From: Nocardioides mangrovicus
Lineage (GTDB): Bacteria; Actinomycetota; Actinomycetes; Propionibacteriales; Nocardioidaceae
Assembly (NCBI RefSeq): GCF_003674065.1
Contig: NZ_RDBE01000006.1
Location: forward strand, 330,404 to 394,403
Direction of reading: 5' to 3'
DNA length: 64,000 nucleotides
Each line of letters opens with the position of its first letter. Position 1 is the stretch's first letter. Positions 9,563-18,160 of this stretch are shown here, in pieces. The notes below the pieces were generated by a model. It ran no database searches and was not told the DNA's origin. It saw nothing but the letters and a program-made list of their open reading frames with translations. Made by a program: the position numbers and the translations under genes.

Positions 9563-10734
9563 GCGAGTCCTCCGGCGGCAGGTCCGACGGCACCGCTGGG
9601 GCCCGTGGCGCGCGGCCAGACCAGGTGCGGTCGCAACCGGATGAGCTGGTCGACGTAGGCCTGGCCGCGTGCGGTGGCGTCGCGCGGGGCGGTGCCGCGC
9701 AGGTAGCGGCTGTGCAGGAAGCCGAGCTCGACGGCGGTCTGCTGGTACTCGCGCATCACCCCGAGCGCGTCGGGACCACCGGCCTGCCGGGCGTAACGGC
9801 GCGCAGCGCGGCGGGCCGGCAGCCGGACCAGCCAGGGCACCTCGGCGGGGTCGAGGAAGCCCCGGCGGGCGCAGTCGGCCAGTGAGTCGGTGAGCATGCG
9901 GGCCTCGCGGCGGCGCGCCCAGATCGCGAAGCCGGCCAGCAGCGCGAAGGCGGGGACCATGACGAACAGGTAGGTCAGCACGAAGCCGCGGCCGCCGCCC
10001 ATGAAGGCCGAGGCGTTCCACGTGGCGTGGGCGGCGACGGCGAGCAGGTAGCCGCCGATCGGAGCCAGCACGCGCACGGCCGGACGGCGGCTGACGACGG
10101 CCAGGCCGACGCCGATGCCGGTGAAGGTGGTGAACAACGGGTGGGCGAACGGGCTGAAGATGCCGCGCACCACGAACAGCCCGACGGCGCTGCCGATGCC
10201 GCCCAGCTGGCCCTGCTCGCCGACGTAGGCCGAGGAGAGGTAGAGGATGTTCTCCACGAAGGCGAAGCCGACGCCGACCATCCCGGCGTAGACGATCCCG
10301 TCGAGGACCCCGTCGAGCTCGTTGCGGCGGAAGAAGAGCAGCAGCAGGATGAACAGTCCCTTGGCCGCCTCCTCGGTGACCGGGGCCACCACGGCGCCGC
10401 TGAACGACTGGGGCGCCCGGAACGCGAACTCTCCGACCAGCTGCAGCACCAGCGCGCTGGACGTCGCCACGAACGCACCCCAGCCCAGCCCGAGCAGGAG
10501 CAGGGTGCGCGGCTCGGGCTCGTAGCGGTCGAGCCACAGGAAACAGCCCAGCACCGGGCCCACCGGGAGGGCGGCGAGGACGGCGCCGACGACGATCGCG
10601 CCGGGGGCGTCCGAGGCCAGCAGGACGAAGCCCATGGCCAGCGCGCCGAGGAGCATCGCCACCGAGACCGAGACGGTGAAGCCCAGTCCGCTGCGCCGCG
10701 GGACCACACGGGTCGGAGACGGCGCGACAGACAT
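9559..10734 (-). CDS. PrsW-family intramembrane metalloprotease
   Basis: A 391-residue polytopic protein with at least eight hydrophobic segments. It carries the PrsW/CAAX-like motifs in order: VTEEAAKGLF (the E-E-x-x-K motif), FAFVENILY, HPLFTTFTGIGVG and HATWNAS. These Glu and His residues are the presumed metal ligands. PrsW cleaves anti-sigma factor RsiW in Bacillus; no RsiW-like gene is present here. The ATG at 10734 is chosen since the upstream 40 codons read as Arg/Pro-rich noise. It is first in an operon with two dynamin-like GTPases, so its substrate may be connected with membrane remodelling. Confidence 0.85.
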   Translation of the reverse strand: MSVAPSPTRVVPRRSGLGFTVSVSVAMLLGALAMGFVLLASDAPGAIVVGAVLAALPVGPVLGCFLWLDRYEPEPRTLLLLGLGWGAFVATSSALVLQLVGEFAFRAPQSFSGAVVAPVTEEAAKGLFILLLLFFRRNELDGVLDGIVYAGMVGVGFAFVENILYLSSAYVGEQGQLGGIGSAVGLFVVRGIFSPFAHPLFTTFTGIGVGLAVVSRRPAVRVLAPIGGYLLAVAAHATWNASAFMGGGRGFVLTYLFVMVPAFALLAGFAIWARRREARMLTDSLADCARRGFLDPAEVPWLVRLPARRAARRYARQAGGPDALGVMREYQQTAVELGFLHSRYLRGTAPRDATARGQAYVDQLIRLRPHLVWPRATGPSGAVGPAAGGLA

Positions 10735-10760
10735 GGACGAAACCCTAGTAGTTCGGGTCG

Positions 10761-10766
10761 TAGGCT
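10761..10766 (+). promoter_or_regulatory. TAGGCT -10 element of a leaderless start
   Basis: TAGGCT ends six bases before the ATG at 10773 and no Shine-Dalgarno is present. This matches the actinobacterial leaderless arrangement (TANNNT followed 6-8 nt later by the start). Confidence 0.5.
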
Positions 10767-10772
10767 TGCCGA

Positions 10773-12209
10773 ATGGCAGCGGGTGAGCAGGACGCGCAGG
10801 CACCGGGCGAGCTCGAGCAGGAGCACACCGAGACCCACGACCTCCAGGTGCCACAGGCCTGGGCCGAGTTCATGCGGAAGGGCTGGGGCGAGCGGGAGCT
10901 CGACCTGCCCGCCCACCCGGTCACGCCGTGGGCGGCCCGCCGTCGGGAGCGACTGGCCGGTCAGTTCCCCGGCGAGCGGCTGGTGGTGCCCGCCGGCGGC
11001 TTCAAGGTGCGCTCGAACGACACCGACTACCGGTTCCGGCCCGACACCGCCCACACCTGGCTCAGCGGCAACCAGACCTCCGACGCCGTGCTCGTGGTCG
11101 AGGACGGCGAGGCCACCCTGTTCGCGCGCCCGCGCAGCTCGCGCGAGAGCGACGAGTTCTTCCGCGACCGCCAGTACGGCGAGCTATGGGCGGGGCGGCG
11201 ACCCTCGCTGCGCGAGATCTCCGACTCCCTCGGCGTGACCACCCGTCACCTCGACGACCTCGACGACGTGCTGGCCCGGCCGGGGAAGACCCGGGTGCTG
11301 CGCGGCGTCGACGCGCGGGTGGACGCGGCGGTCGCCGGCGACGAGGACAGCGACATCGAGCTGGCCAAGGTGCTCTCGGAGCTGCGGCTGGTCAAGGACG
11401 AGTGGGAGGTCGGCGAGCTGCGGACCGCCTGCGACACCACCACGCTGGGCTTCGAGGACTGCGCGCGCGAATGGGGCGACGTGCTGCGCTACGGCGAGCG
11501 CTGGGTCGAGGGCACGTTCTTCCGACGGGCCCGCGCCATGGGCAACGACATCGGCTACGACTCGATCGTCGGCGGCGGGCGCCACGCCACGACGCTGCAC
11601 TGGATCGACAACACCGGTCCGATGACGCCCGGCGAGCTGGTGCTGCTGGACATGGGTGCCGAGGCGACCTCGCTCTACACCGCCGACGTCACCCGCACGC
11701 TGCCGATCTCCGGCACCTGGACGCCGCTGCAGCGTGACCTGTACTCGCTCGTGCTCGAGGCCCAGACGCAGGGCATCGCCGCGGTGCAGGTCGGGGCGAC
11801 GTTCCGCGGCGCCCACCACGCGGCGATGGACGTGCTCGCCCACGGTCTCGACGACCTCGGGCTGCTGCCGGTCTCGGTCGACGAGGCGCTGGCCGAGGAC
11901 AGCAAGGTCTACTCGCGCTGGACGCTGCACGGGGTGAGCCACATGCTCGGCATGGACGTGCACGACTGCGCGCAGGCCGACCCCGACATCTACCCCCAGG
12001 GCGACCTGGAAGCGGGCATGGTGCTCACCGTCGAGCCGGGCCTGTACTTCCAGGAGGACGACCTGCTGGTGCCCGAGGAGCTGCGCGGGATCGGGATCCG
12101 CATCGAGGACGACATCCTGGTCACCGCCGACGGCCCCGTGAACCTGTCCGAGGCCCTCCCCCGCGAGCCCGACGCCATCGAGGAGTGGATGGGCTCACTG
12201 CGCCGGTGA
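10773..12209 (+). CDS. pepP: aminopeptidase P family protein (M24, Xaa-Pro aminopeptidase)
   Basis: A 478-residue pita-bread metallopeptidase. The N-terminal creatinase-like domain includes FRPDTAHTWLSGNQ. The C-terminal catalytic domain has metal ligands in LLDMGAEATSLYTADVTRT (two Asp), HGVSHMLGMDVHD (His), TVEPGLYF (Glu) and IGIRIEDD (Glu). The enzyme removes an N-terminal residue ahead of proline, in the cytosol, with two Mn/Co ions. Length and motif order match actinobacterial PepP. It diverges from the PrsW operon, and its 3' end overlaps the convergent ECF S-component by 15 bases. Confidence 0.92.
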   Translation: MAAGEQDAQAPGELEQEHTETHDLQVPQAWAEFMRKGWGERELDLPAHPVTPWAARRRERLAGQFPGERLVVPAGGFKVRSNDTDYRFRPDTAHTWLSGNQTSDAVLVVEDGEATLFARPRSSRESDEFFRDRQYGELWAGRRPSLREISDSLGVTTRHLDDLDDVLARPGKTRVLRGVDARVDAAVAGDEDSDIELAKVLSELRLVKDEWEVGELRTACDTTTLGFEDCAREWGDVLRYGERWVEGTFFRRARAMGNDIGYDSIVGGGRHATTLHWIDNTGPMTPGELVLLDMGAEATSLYTADVTRTLPISGTWTPLQRDLYSLVLEAQTQGIAAVQVGATFRGAHHAAMDVLAHGLDDLGLLPVSVDEALAEDSKVYSRWTLHGVSHMLGMDVHDCAQADPDIYPQGDLEAGMVLTVEPGLYFQEDDLLVPEELRGIGIRIEDDILVTADGPVNLSEALPREPDAIEEWMGSLRR

Positions 12210-13025
12210 GTCCAACCGGGCCCGCCGGGCGGCGCGTCGCAGCGTGGTGAGGATGGCGGGTCCGAGCACCACGATGGCCAGCGCGTTGGTGATGGCCCGG
12301 CCGGTGTCGAAGCTGCCGGTGGAGGTCAGCAGCGTGTAGACGCCGAACCGGTGCAGGTTGTCGACCAGCGGGTCGCCGGGGACGAACGACAGACCGCCGT
12401 CGTGACCGGGGACGGCGACGCCGAGCAGGAACGGCCAGCTCGACAGGTTCATCAGCAGCCCGAAGACGTAGGCCGCGACGACGCCGTAGGCCACGAGCAT
12501 CGCGATCTCGGCTCGGCCGGTGACCCGGCGCGGTAGCAGTCCGGCACCCAGACCGATCCAGGCCGAGGCCAGCATCTGGTAGGGCAGCCAGGGGCCGACG
12601 CCGGCGGTGAGCAGCGCGGAGGCGAACAACGAGGTGCAGCCGAGCACGAACCCGAAGCCGGCGCCGTAGACCCGGCCGGCCAGCACCAGTAGGAAGAAGA
12701 CGAACTCGATCCCGGCCAGACCGGCGTCGAGGCCGCGCAGCACCGCGTTGCAGGCGGTCAGCACGCCGAGCACGGCCAGCACCTTGGCGTCGATGCCGCC
12801 CTCGCTGAGCTCGGCGAGGACCACCAGCACGACGACCGGCAGCAGCACGAGGAAGAAGAACGGCGGCGAGACGGTGTCGCCGTGCACGCGCACGTGCACC
12901 AGCAGCGGCCAGCAGAACATCAGCAGCCCGGCCACGCTGGCCAGCCCAAGCACGGCGGCCGAGCGCGGCCGCAACGCCAGCGCCGGACGAGTCACTGCAC
13001 GACCGGTCAGGTCGAGCGCGCTCAT
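12195..13025 (-). CDS. ECF transporter S component (substrate-binding membrane subunit)
   Basis: A 276-residue integral membrane protein with about six or seven hydrophobic segments, for example AAVLGLASVAGLLMFCWPLL and FFFLVLLPVVVLVVLAEL, and short loops. It is last in an operon with an EcfT-like subunit and a fused double ATPase, so it is the S component that recognises the substrate. The ATG overlaps the ATPase stop as ATGA. Riboswitch control of the operon points to cobalamin as the substrate (CbrT-like). S components diverge so fast that the substrate call rests on context. Confidence 0.8.
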   Translation of the reverse strand: MSALDLTGRAVTRPALALRPRSAAVLGLASVAGLLMFCWPLLVHVRVHGDTVSPPFFFLVLLPVVVLVVLAELSEGGIDAKVLAVLGVLTACNAVLRGLDAGLAGIEFVFFLLVLAGRVYGAGFGFVLGCTSLFASALLTAGVGPWLPYQMLASAWIGLGAGLLPRRVTGRAEIAMLVAYGVVAAYVFGLLMNLSSWPFLLGVAVPGHDGGLSFVPGDPLVDNLHRFGVYTLLTSTGSFDTGRAITNALAIVVLGPAILTTLRRAARRARLDSPAQ

Positions 13026-14611
13026 CGCTGCTCCCGGGCCGCGACGACCTGCTCGACGGTGAGCCAGGGCGGCCCGAGGATCTTGGCGACCTGCGGCGCG
13101 AAGGCCGGCGACTGAGCCAGCACCTCGCCGGTGGGGCCGGACGAGACGACCTCGCCGTCGGACAGCACGATGACGCGGTCGGCCACCTCGGCGACGAACT
13201 CGACGTCGTGGCTGGCGACGACCACGGCCCGGCCCTCGGCCGCCATCGCGAGCAGCACCTCGGTCAGCGCCCGCTTGGCCGGGTAGTCCAGGCCGCGGGT
13301 CGGCTCGTCGAGCGCCACCACCGCGGGCGCGGCAGCCAGCACGACGGCGAGCACCAGCGCGAGCCGCTGGCCCTCGGACAGGTCGCGCGGGTGGACGCGG
13401 TCGTCGACGCCCGGCACCAGCCGGTCGAGCAGTGCCCGTGTGGTGCCCGCCGCCGCGGCGGCGTCGCGGTCGGCGGCCGTGCACTCCTCACCCACGGTCT
13501 CGAGGTAGAGCAGATCGGCCGCGGTCTGCGGCACGAGGCCGACGCCGACGCTCCCCGACACGGAGCCGGCCGCGCGGCGCGCGGGCTCGCGCAGCGCCCA
13601 CAGCAGCGAGGACTTCCCCGACCCGTTGCGGCCCATCACCGCGGTCACGGCCCCGGCCGGCAGGTCGACGTCGACGTCGCGCAGCGCAACCGTCTGCCGG
13701 CCGGCGGAGCCATACGTGACCCGCAGACCGCGAGCGGCAAGGCCCTCGCCGGCGGCGGGGGTGTTGCCGGGCGCCCGGCAAAACTCTTGGTCTTGTGAGG
13801 TTGGTGGGACTGGTGGGATCGGTGAGGCATGGCGAGCGGCCCGGCGGGCGTCGCGCACCGAGAGCGGCAGCGGCGACCACCCGGCCACCCGGCCCAGCTC
13901 GACGATGGGCGGGACCACCGGTGAGGCGGCCAGCACCTCGGCGGGCGGGCCCACCACGACGGTGCCGTCGCCGGGGAGCAGGCACACCCGGTCGGCGAAG
14001 GGCACCACCCGCTCCAGCCGGTGCTCGGCGACCACGACGGCCAGGCCGACGTCGTGCACCAGGCGGGCCAGGGTGGCCAGCACGTCCTCGGCCGCGGTCG
14101 GGTCGAGCGCCGAGGTGGGCTCGTCGAGCACCAGGAGCCGCGGGTGCATGGTGAGCACCGAGCCGATCGCCACGCGCTGCTGCTGACCGCCCGAGAGGGT
14201 CCGCAGGTCGCGGCCGCGCAGGTCGGCCACCCCGAGCAGGTCGAGGGTTTCCTCCACGCGGCGGCGCATCGTCGGCGGGTCGAGGCCGAGCTGCTCCATG
14301 CCGTAGGCGAGCTCCTCCTCCACCGTGTCGGTGACGAAGCCGGCGCTCGGGTCCTGGCCCACGTAGCCGACGTCGGCGGCCCGCTCCCGCGGCGGCCGGG
14401 CGGTGATGTCGACGTCGCCGAGCCACACTCCCCCGCTCATGGTGCCGCCGGTGAACCACGGCACCAGGCCGTTGAAGGTGCCCAGCAGCGTCGACTTGCC
14501 CACGCCGGTGCGCCCGGCCACCAGCAGCAGCTCGCCCTCCTCGACGGCGAGGTCGACGTCGCGCAGTACCCGGTTGCCGGCCAGCTCCACGCCGACCGCG
14601 CGCAGCTGCAT
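13022..14611 (-). CDS. ECF transporter ATPase with two fused ABC domains
   Basis: 529 residues with two tandem ABC domains in one chain. Domain 1 has GRTGVGKST, LSGGQQQRVAIG and LLVLDEPTSALD; domain 2 has GRNGSGKSS, LSEGQRLALVL and VVALDEPTRGLD. In ECF transporters the A and A' ATPases are usually separate, and fused forms occur in actinobacteria. The ATG shares one base with the EcfT stop (TGATG). The linker at about residues 265-285 is encoded by a dispersed palindromic repeat (13758-13789), giving the odd peptide QDQEFCRAPGNTPAAG. The protein powers uptake at the inner face of the membrane. Confidence 0.9.
   Translation of the reverse strand: MQLRAVGVELAGNRVLRDVDLAVEEGELLLVAGRTGVGKSTLLGTFNGLVPWFTGGTMSGGVWLGDVDITARPPRERAADVGYVGQDPSAGFVTDTVEEELAYGMEQLGLDPPTMRRRVEETLDLLGVADLRGRDLRTLSGGQQQRVAIGSVLTMHPRLLVLDEPTSALDPTAAEDVLATLARLVHDVGLAVVVAEHRLERVVPFADRVCLLPGDGTVVVGPPAEVLAASPVVPPIVELGRVAGWSPLPLSVRDARRAARHASPIPPVPPTSQDQEFCRAPGNTPAAGEGLAARGLRVTYGSAGRQTVALRDVDVDLPAGAVTAVMGRNGSGKSSLLWALREPARRAAGSVSGSVGVGLVPQTAADLLYLETVGEECTAADRDAAAAAGTTRALLDRLVPGVDDRVHPRDLSEGQRLALVLAVVLAAAPAVVALDEPTRGLDYPAKRALTEVLLAMAAEGRAVVVASHDVEFVAEVADRVIVLSDGEVVSSGPTGEVLAQSPAFAPQVAKILGPPWLTVEQVVAAREQR
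13758..13789 (-). repeat. TTTTGCCGGG palindromic repeat, copy inside the ECF ATPase gene
   Basis: Read on the minus strand this 32-base element differs from the intergenic copy at 45877-45908 in only two positions. The palindromic core is GCCGGGCGCCCGGC. It lies wholly within the coding sequence, in frame, and encodes the linker between the two ATPase domains. Confidence 0.75.
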
Positions 14612-15711
14612 CACGAGGACGTCCTCGGCGCCACCAACGCGGGCACCAGCCCGAGCAGCACCAGCAGCAGCGCGGCCAGCGTGAGCGTCGGCGCCGCGGT
14701 GAGGGCGGGGTCCTGCACCGCCGGCTGGTGCGGCAGCAGCACGAACGCCGCCGCCGCCACCAGCACCCCGCTGCCGGCGACCAGCAGCTCCGGTACCCGC
14801 CACGGGTCGGGCCGGTAGCGCGTGCGCTGCACCCGCCGGCCGGCGGAGACGAAACCGGCCGCCGCCGCCAGCGCCCCCAGGACGAGCATCGGCACCGCCA
14901 GCACCCGCGGGGCGCTCTGGTCGAGCACCGCGTACACCCCGACGCTGATGCCCACCAGCCCGGCGATGAGCAGCGTGCCGGTCACCCGGCGCTGGCGCGG
15001 CGTCAGGTCGCCGGCCCGGCCGTAGCCGCGGGCGTCCATGCCGGCAGCCAGCGCCAACGACCGCTCGAGCGCGTCCTCGAGCACGGGAACCAGCAGCCGA
15101 CGCAGGCTGCGGCGACCGTGTCCGGAGCCGCGCAGGCGCTGCGCCTGGCGGACCCGCCGCACGCTGTCGGCCAGCTGCGGCAGGATCGCCACCGCCACCA
15201 CCACCGTCGTCCCGACCTCGTACAACGCGGGCGGCAGCGACTTGAGCAGCCGCTTGGGGTTGGCCAGCGCGTTCGCCGCGCCGACGCAGATGAGGATGGC
15301 GGCCAGTCGCATGCCGTCGTAGAGCCCGGCCAGCACGGTGTCGGCCGTGACCGGCCCGAGCAGCCGGATGCCCAGCACCCAGTGCGGCAGCGGGATCTCG
15401 GGCAGGTCGAGGAGCACGGTGCCGGTGCCGGTGGCGCCGCCGAGCACCACCCGGAACAGCACCCGCAGCACCACCACGACCAGACCCAGCCAGAGGTAGA
15501 GCCGGAACGCCCGCGACCACGGGTGGTCGGAGCGTCGCAGCGCGACCACCACCCCGGCCTCGGCCACCACCAGCAGGAGCAGCAGCGGGTTGGTGGTGGC
15601 CGACGCCGCCGCGGCCAGGCCGAGCGCCCAGATCCACCACGCCCCGGGATGGAGCTCGCGCGGGAGCTGCCGCACGCGGACCCTCGCCCGGGGCAGCTCG
15701 GCCGTGGTCAC
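14611..15711 (-). CDS. ECF transporter T component (EcfT/CbiQ family)
   Basis: A 366-residue membrane protein of the CbiQ/EcfT family. N-terminal segments include WWIWALGLAAAASATT and NPLLLLLVVAEAGVVVAL. A cytoplasmic helical region holds two Ala-Arg-Gly-type motifs that couple to ATPases: GMDARGYGR and LRGSGHGRRS. The GTG start overlaps the upstream stop as GTGA. At 366 residues it is longer than the usual 250-270, with extra C-terminal hydrophobic segments. EcfT transmits ATPase motion to the S component. The operon contains the full set (S, T, A-A). Confidence 0.88.
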   Translation of the reverse strand: MTTAELPRARVRVRQLPRELHPGAWWIWALGLAAAASATTNPLLLLLVVAEAGVVVALRRSDHPWSRAFRLYLWLGLVVVVLRVLFRVVLGGATGTGTVLLDLPEIPLPHWVLGIRLLGPVTADTVLAGLYDGMRLAAILICVGAANALANPKRLLKSLPPALYEVGTTVVVAVAILPQLADSVRRVRQAQRLRGSGHGRRSLRRLLVPVLEDALERSLALAAGMDARGYGRAGDLTPRQRRVTGTLLIAGLVGISVGVYAVLDQSAPRVLAVPMLVLGALAAAAGFVSAGRRVQRTRYRPDPWRVPELLVAGSGVLVAAAAFVLLPHQPAVQDPALTAAPTLTLAALLLVLLGLVPALVAPRTSS

Positions 15712-16553
15712 ACGCCTCGACGCCGCCACACGACCGCGCCGAGGCCGCCCCCGGCCAGCAGCACGACCACGATCACCGGCAGCCACCACGGCAGCGTCCC
15801 ACCACCGGTCTGCTGACTGTCATCGGTCGTGGCCGCCGCGGGTGAGAGCGCCTGGGCGCTCGACGTCGCGCTCGGGGTGGCCGTGGGCGACGGCGTGGCG
15901 GCCGCCGGTGTCGCCGCGGTGGGGGTCGGGGTGGGCGTTGGGGTCGGCGCGGAGGTGGTGGCGGTGCTCGCCGCCACCGTCGCGGTCGACGCCGCACGCG
16001 GCGTCGCCGAGGCCGTGGTCTTGGTCTTGGGCTTGGACTTCGTCGTGGACTTGGACGTGGGCGCGCGGGTCGGCTTCGCGGCGGAGGTGGCCTTCACCTG
16101 CGTCGGCGCGACCCCCGGCGGGTTGGCGTTGGTGCTCCCCTGCCAGGCGAACGCGACGCTGCCGCCGGCAGGGACCTGCAGGCCTCTGACGCCGCTGGTG
16201 GAGTAGGTCCACCCACCGCCCTGGCCGTCGTTCCAGAACAGTCCCCAGTAGGCGTCGGCCGGCGAGGTGGTGGTGCACGGGTCGCTCTGCGGGGCGTTCT
16301 CGACCCGGCACACGAACCCGGGCTGGCGCGAGGCGTAGCTCAAGCTCACGCCGACGTCGCGGAAGATGTCGTCGGCGTACCGGCCGCCGCCCGCGGTGTC
16401 GCAGGACTGCCGCACCCCGCCCCCGAGCTGGTGGAAGTCGACGACGACGGTGACGCCGCCCGCGGTGCAGGCACCCGCCGAGCTCGGCGCGGCGCCCGCG
16501 GGCGCCGCGCCGAGAACCAGGAGTGCTGCGATCGCGACCAGGAGTCGGGTCAC
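15708..16553 (-). CDS. secreted, membrane-anchored SCO2322-family protein with DUF4430-like domain
   Basis: 281 residues. A signal peptide (MTRLLVAIAALLVLGAAPAGA) leads into a compact domain, roughly residues 30-140, with four cysteines. Its segment YWGLFWNDGQGGGWTYST followed by VPAGGSVAFAWQ resembles the C-terminal DUF4430 domain of transcobalamin and intrinsic factor. A Thr/Ala/Pro/Lys-rich linker of about 90 residues follows. A C-terminal membrane helix (WWLPVIVVVLLAGGGLGAVV) then ends in RRR, which would tether it outside the cell. Its ATG overlaps the upstream stop. SCO2322-like proteins sit beside ECF transporters in Streptomyces; the cobamide-binding role is inferred. Confidence 0.78.
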   Translation of the reverse strand: MTRLLVAIAALLVLGAAPAGAAPSSAGACTAGGVTVVVDFHQLGGGVRQSCDTAGGGRYADDIFRDVGVSLSYASRQPGFVCRVENAPQSDPCTTTSPADAYWGLFWNDGQGGGWTYSTSGVRGLQVPAGGSVAFAWQGSTNANPPGVAPTQVKATSAAKPTRAPTSKSTTKSKPKTKTTASATPRAASTATVAASTATTSAPTPTPTPTPTAATPAAATPSPTATPSATSSAQALSPAAATTDDSQQTGGGTLPWWLPVIVVVLLAGGGLGAVVWRRRGV

Positions 16554-18154
16554 CGCACCACCTTGAAGGTGATGGCCCCCTTGCGAACCCCGCCGAAGCG
16601 GCCGAACACCTTCACCGTGACCTTGCGCACCCGCTTGCCGGCCTTGAAGCTCAGCGAGACCTTGCCCTGAGCATTGGCGACGCGGTTGATGGTGGTGCCG
16701 TAGACCTTGATCCGCACCGGCTCACCGGTGGCGAAGCCCTTGACGGCCAGGTACTGCCGGGCGCCGCGCTTGATCCGCTTGTGCGAGACGTAGGTCTTGA
16801 ACTTCGCGTTCTGGAGCACCTGCACCGACGCCGCGGCGCTGCGACCCTGCGAGTCCACGATGGTGTAGCTGGCCGTGCCCGACTTCGGCGCCGTGACCGA
16901 GACGTCCGCCGTGCCGCTGGCACCAGCCGTGCCGAGCTTGGCGGTACCGGGACCGGTGACGCACACCGAGTCACCCGGGGCGACTCCACTGACGCTGATC
17001 GTCGTGGCCGCCTTCGGCCGGGCGAAGCCGTCGGTGGTGGAGACGGGGCCGGTGCCGGTGGGCGCGTTCCCGAGCACGAGCATGCCCTGGGTCGTGGCGC
17101 GGCGGAACTTGTCGAGCACGGTGGCGTTGCCGAGACCGTTGTAGCGACCGGTGCTCAGCGTGGCGGCGTCGTAGCCGACGGTGCCCTGGGCGTTCGACAG
17201 CGCGTCCGTGCACGCGGCCGGCTGGTGCACCTGCAACGAGCGCACGTAGACGGCCGCCTTCTGGGCGGCCGCGGTGTCGCCGAGCAGGCCGAGGGCGTAC
17301 CCGGCGAGACCAGTGCTGTTGGCGTTGCTGGCCGCCGTGCTGGTGCCGCCCCCGAACGAGCCGTCGGATTTCTGCTGCGAGGCCAGCCAGGTCTTCGCCG
17401 TGTTGAGCTTGGCGGTGATCGCTGGGGTGGCGGCGAGCTGGCTGAGCTGGATGACCGCGATCGACGTGGCGTCGGTGTCGGCGGTCGAGGACGCCGTGCA
17501 TCCCGCCGCCGACAAGCTGAGGCTGAAGTAGCCGGCGGTGCACTCCTGGTTGAGGAGCGCGTTGACGGCGGCCGACGCCTCGCTGGATCCGGCGTTCGTC
17601 AGGCCGCGCGCGGCGTAGGCCTGACCGATAGTGCTGGCGTAGTTGTCCCCCGAGCTGTCCGCTACCACACCGGTGGTGTTGTCGGTCAGGTCGTTCATGC
17701 GGGTCAGGATGTTCTGCCCGCCGTAGGTGCCGTTGGTGTACCCGTTCGCCTGGGCGAACACGAGGAGCTTGGCCAGCGAGTTGGCGTAGTAGGTCGTCGT
17801 GTTCGTGGAGGAGTCGGTGTAGCTGTAGTAGTCGGTCGCGTTGGTGCCGGAGGCGACCGCGTTGGCGATGGCGGTCCGCTGCGGGGCGTGGCCGCCGGCG
17901 ACACCCAAAGCGTCGAAGGCGTCGATCGACAGCCCGACGTCGTTGCCGTAGGGGCCCACCATGAGGCCGCCCGACGAGAGCTGCCCGGCCACCCAGTCGG
18001 CGGCACCGGCCAGCGGCTTCGGGTCGTTCGCGGCCTGCGCGGGCGCCCCGACGAGCGCGGTACCAGCCAGCGGCAGCACGAGTGCGGCGGCGGTGGCGAC
18101 GCCACGCAACCGGCGCCTTCCCGGGGCTCCCGGAGCGGCAGAGAAGATGGTCAT
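16550..18154 (-). CDS. secreted alpha/alpha-barrel (prenyltransferase-like repeat) protein, first gene of the riboswitch operon
   Basis: 534 residues. The signal peptide (about 1-41, ending APAQAA) precedes an alpha-helical repeat region, about residues 45-310, with units such as ADWVAGQLSSGGLMVGP, TAKTWLASQQKSDGSFGGG and STGLAGYALGLLG. This is the prenyltransferase/terpene-cyclase toroid pattern, also used by the N-terminal barrel of transcobalamin. About 150 residues of beta-rich, Lys-rich sequence follow, ending in VTVKVFGRFGGVRKGAITF. No catalytic DxDD motif was seen, so it is more likely a binding protein than an enzyme. It is immediately downstream of a cobalamin riboswitch. Confidence 0.8.
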   Translation of the reverse strand: MTIFSAAPGAPGRRRLRGVATAAALVLPLAGTALVGAPAQAANDPKPLAGAADWVAGQLSSGGLMVGPYGNDVGLSIDAFDALGVAGGHAPQRTAIANAVASGTNATDYYSYTDSSTNTTTYYANSLAKLLVFAQANGYTNGTYGGQNILTRMNDLTDNTTGVVADSSGDNYASTIGQAYAARGLTNAGSSEASAAVNALLNQECTAGYFSLSLSAAGCTASSTADTDATSIAVIQLSQLAATPAITAKLNTAKTWLASQQKSDGSFGGGTSTAASNANSTGLAGYALGLLGDTAAAQKAAVYVRSLQVHQPAACTDALSNAQGTVGYDAATLSTGRYNGLGNATVLDKFRRATTQGMLVLGNAPTGTGPVSTTDGFARPKAATTISVSGVAPGDSVCVTGPGTAKLGTAGASGTADVSVTAPKSGTASYTIVDSQGRSAAASVQVLQNAKFKTYVSHKRIKRGARQYLAVKGFATGEPVRIKVYGTTINRVANAQGKVSLSFKAGKRVRKVTVKVFGRFGGVRKGAITFKVVR

Positions 18155-18160
18155 GGGTGT

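Noticed and set aside
13023..15640. A single 872-codon protein fusing the ATPase and EcfT region
   Set aside because: The upstream half is the EcfT gene read in a wrong frame. The ATG at 14611 with TGATG overlap is the real ATPase start.
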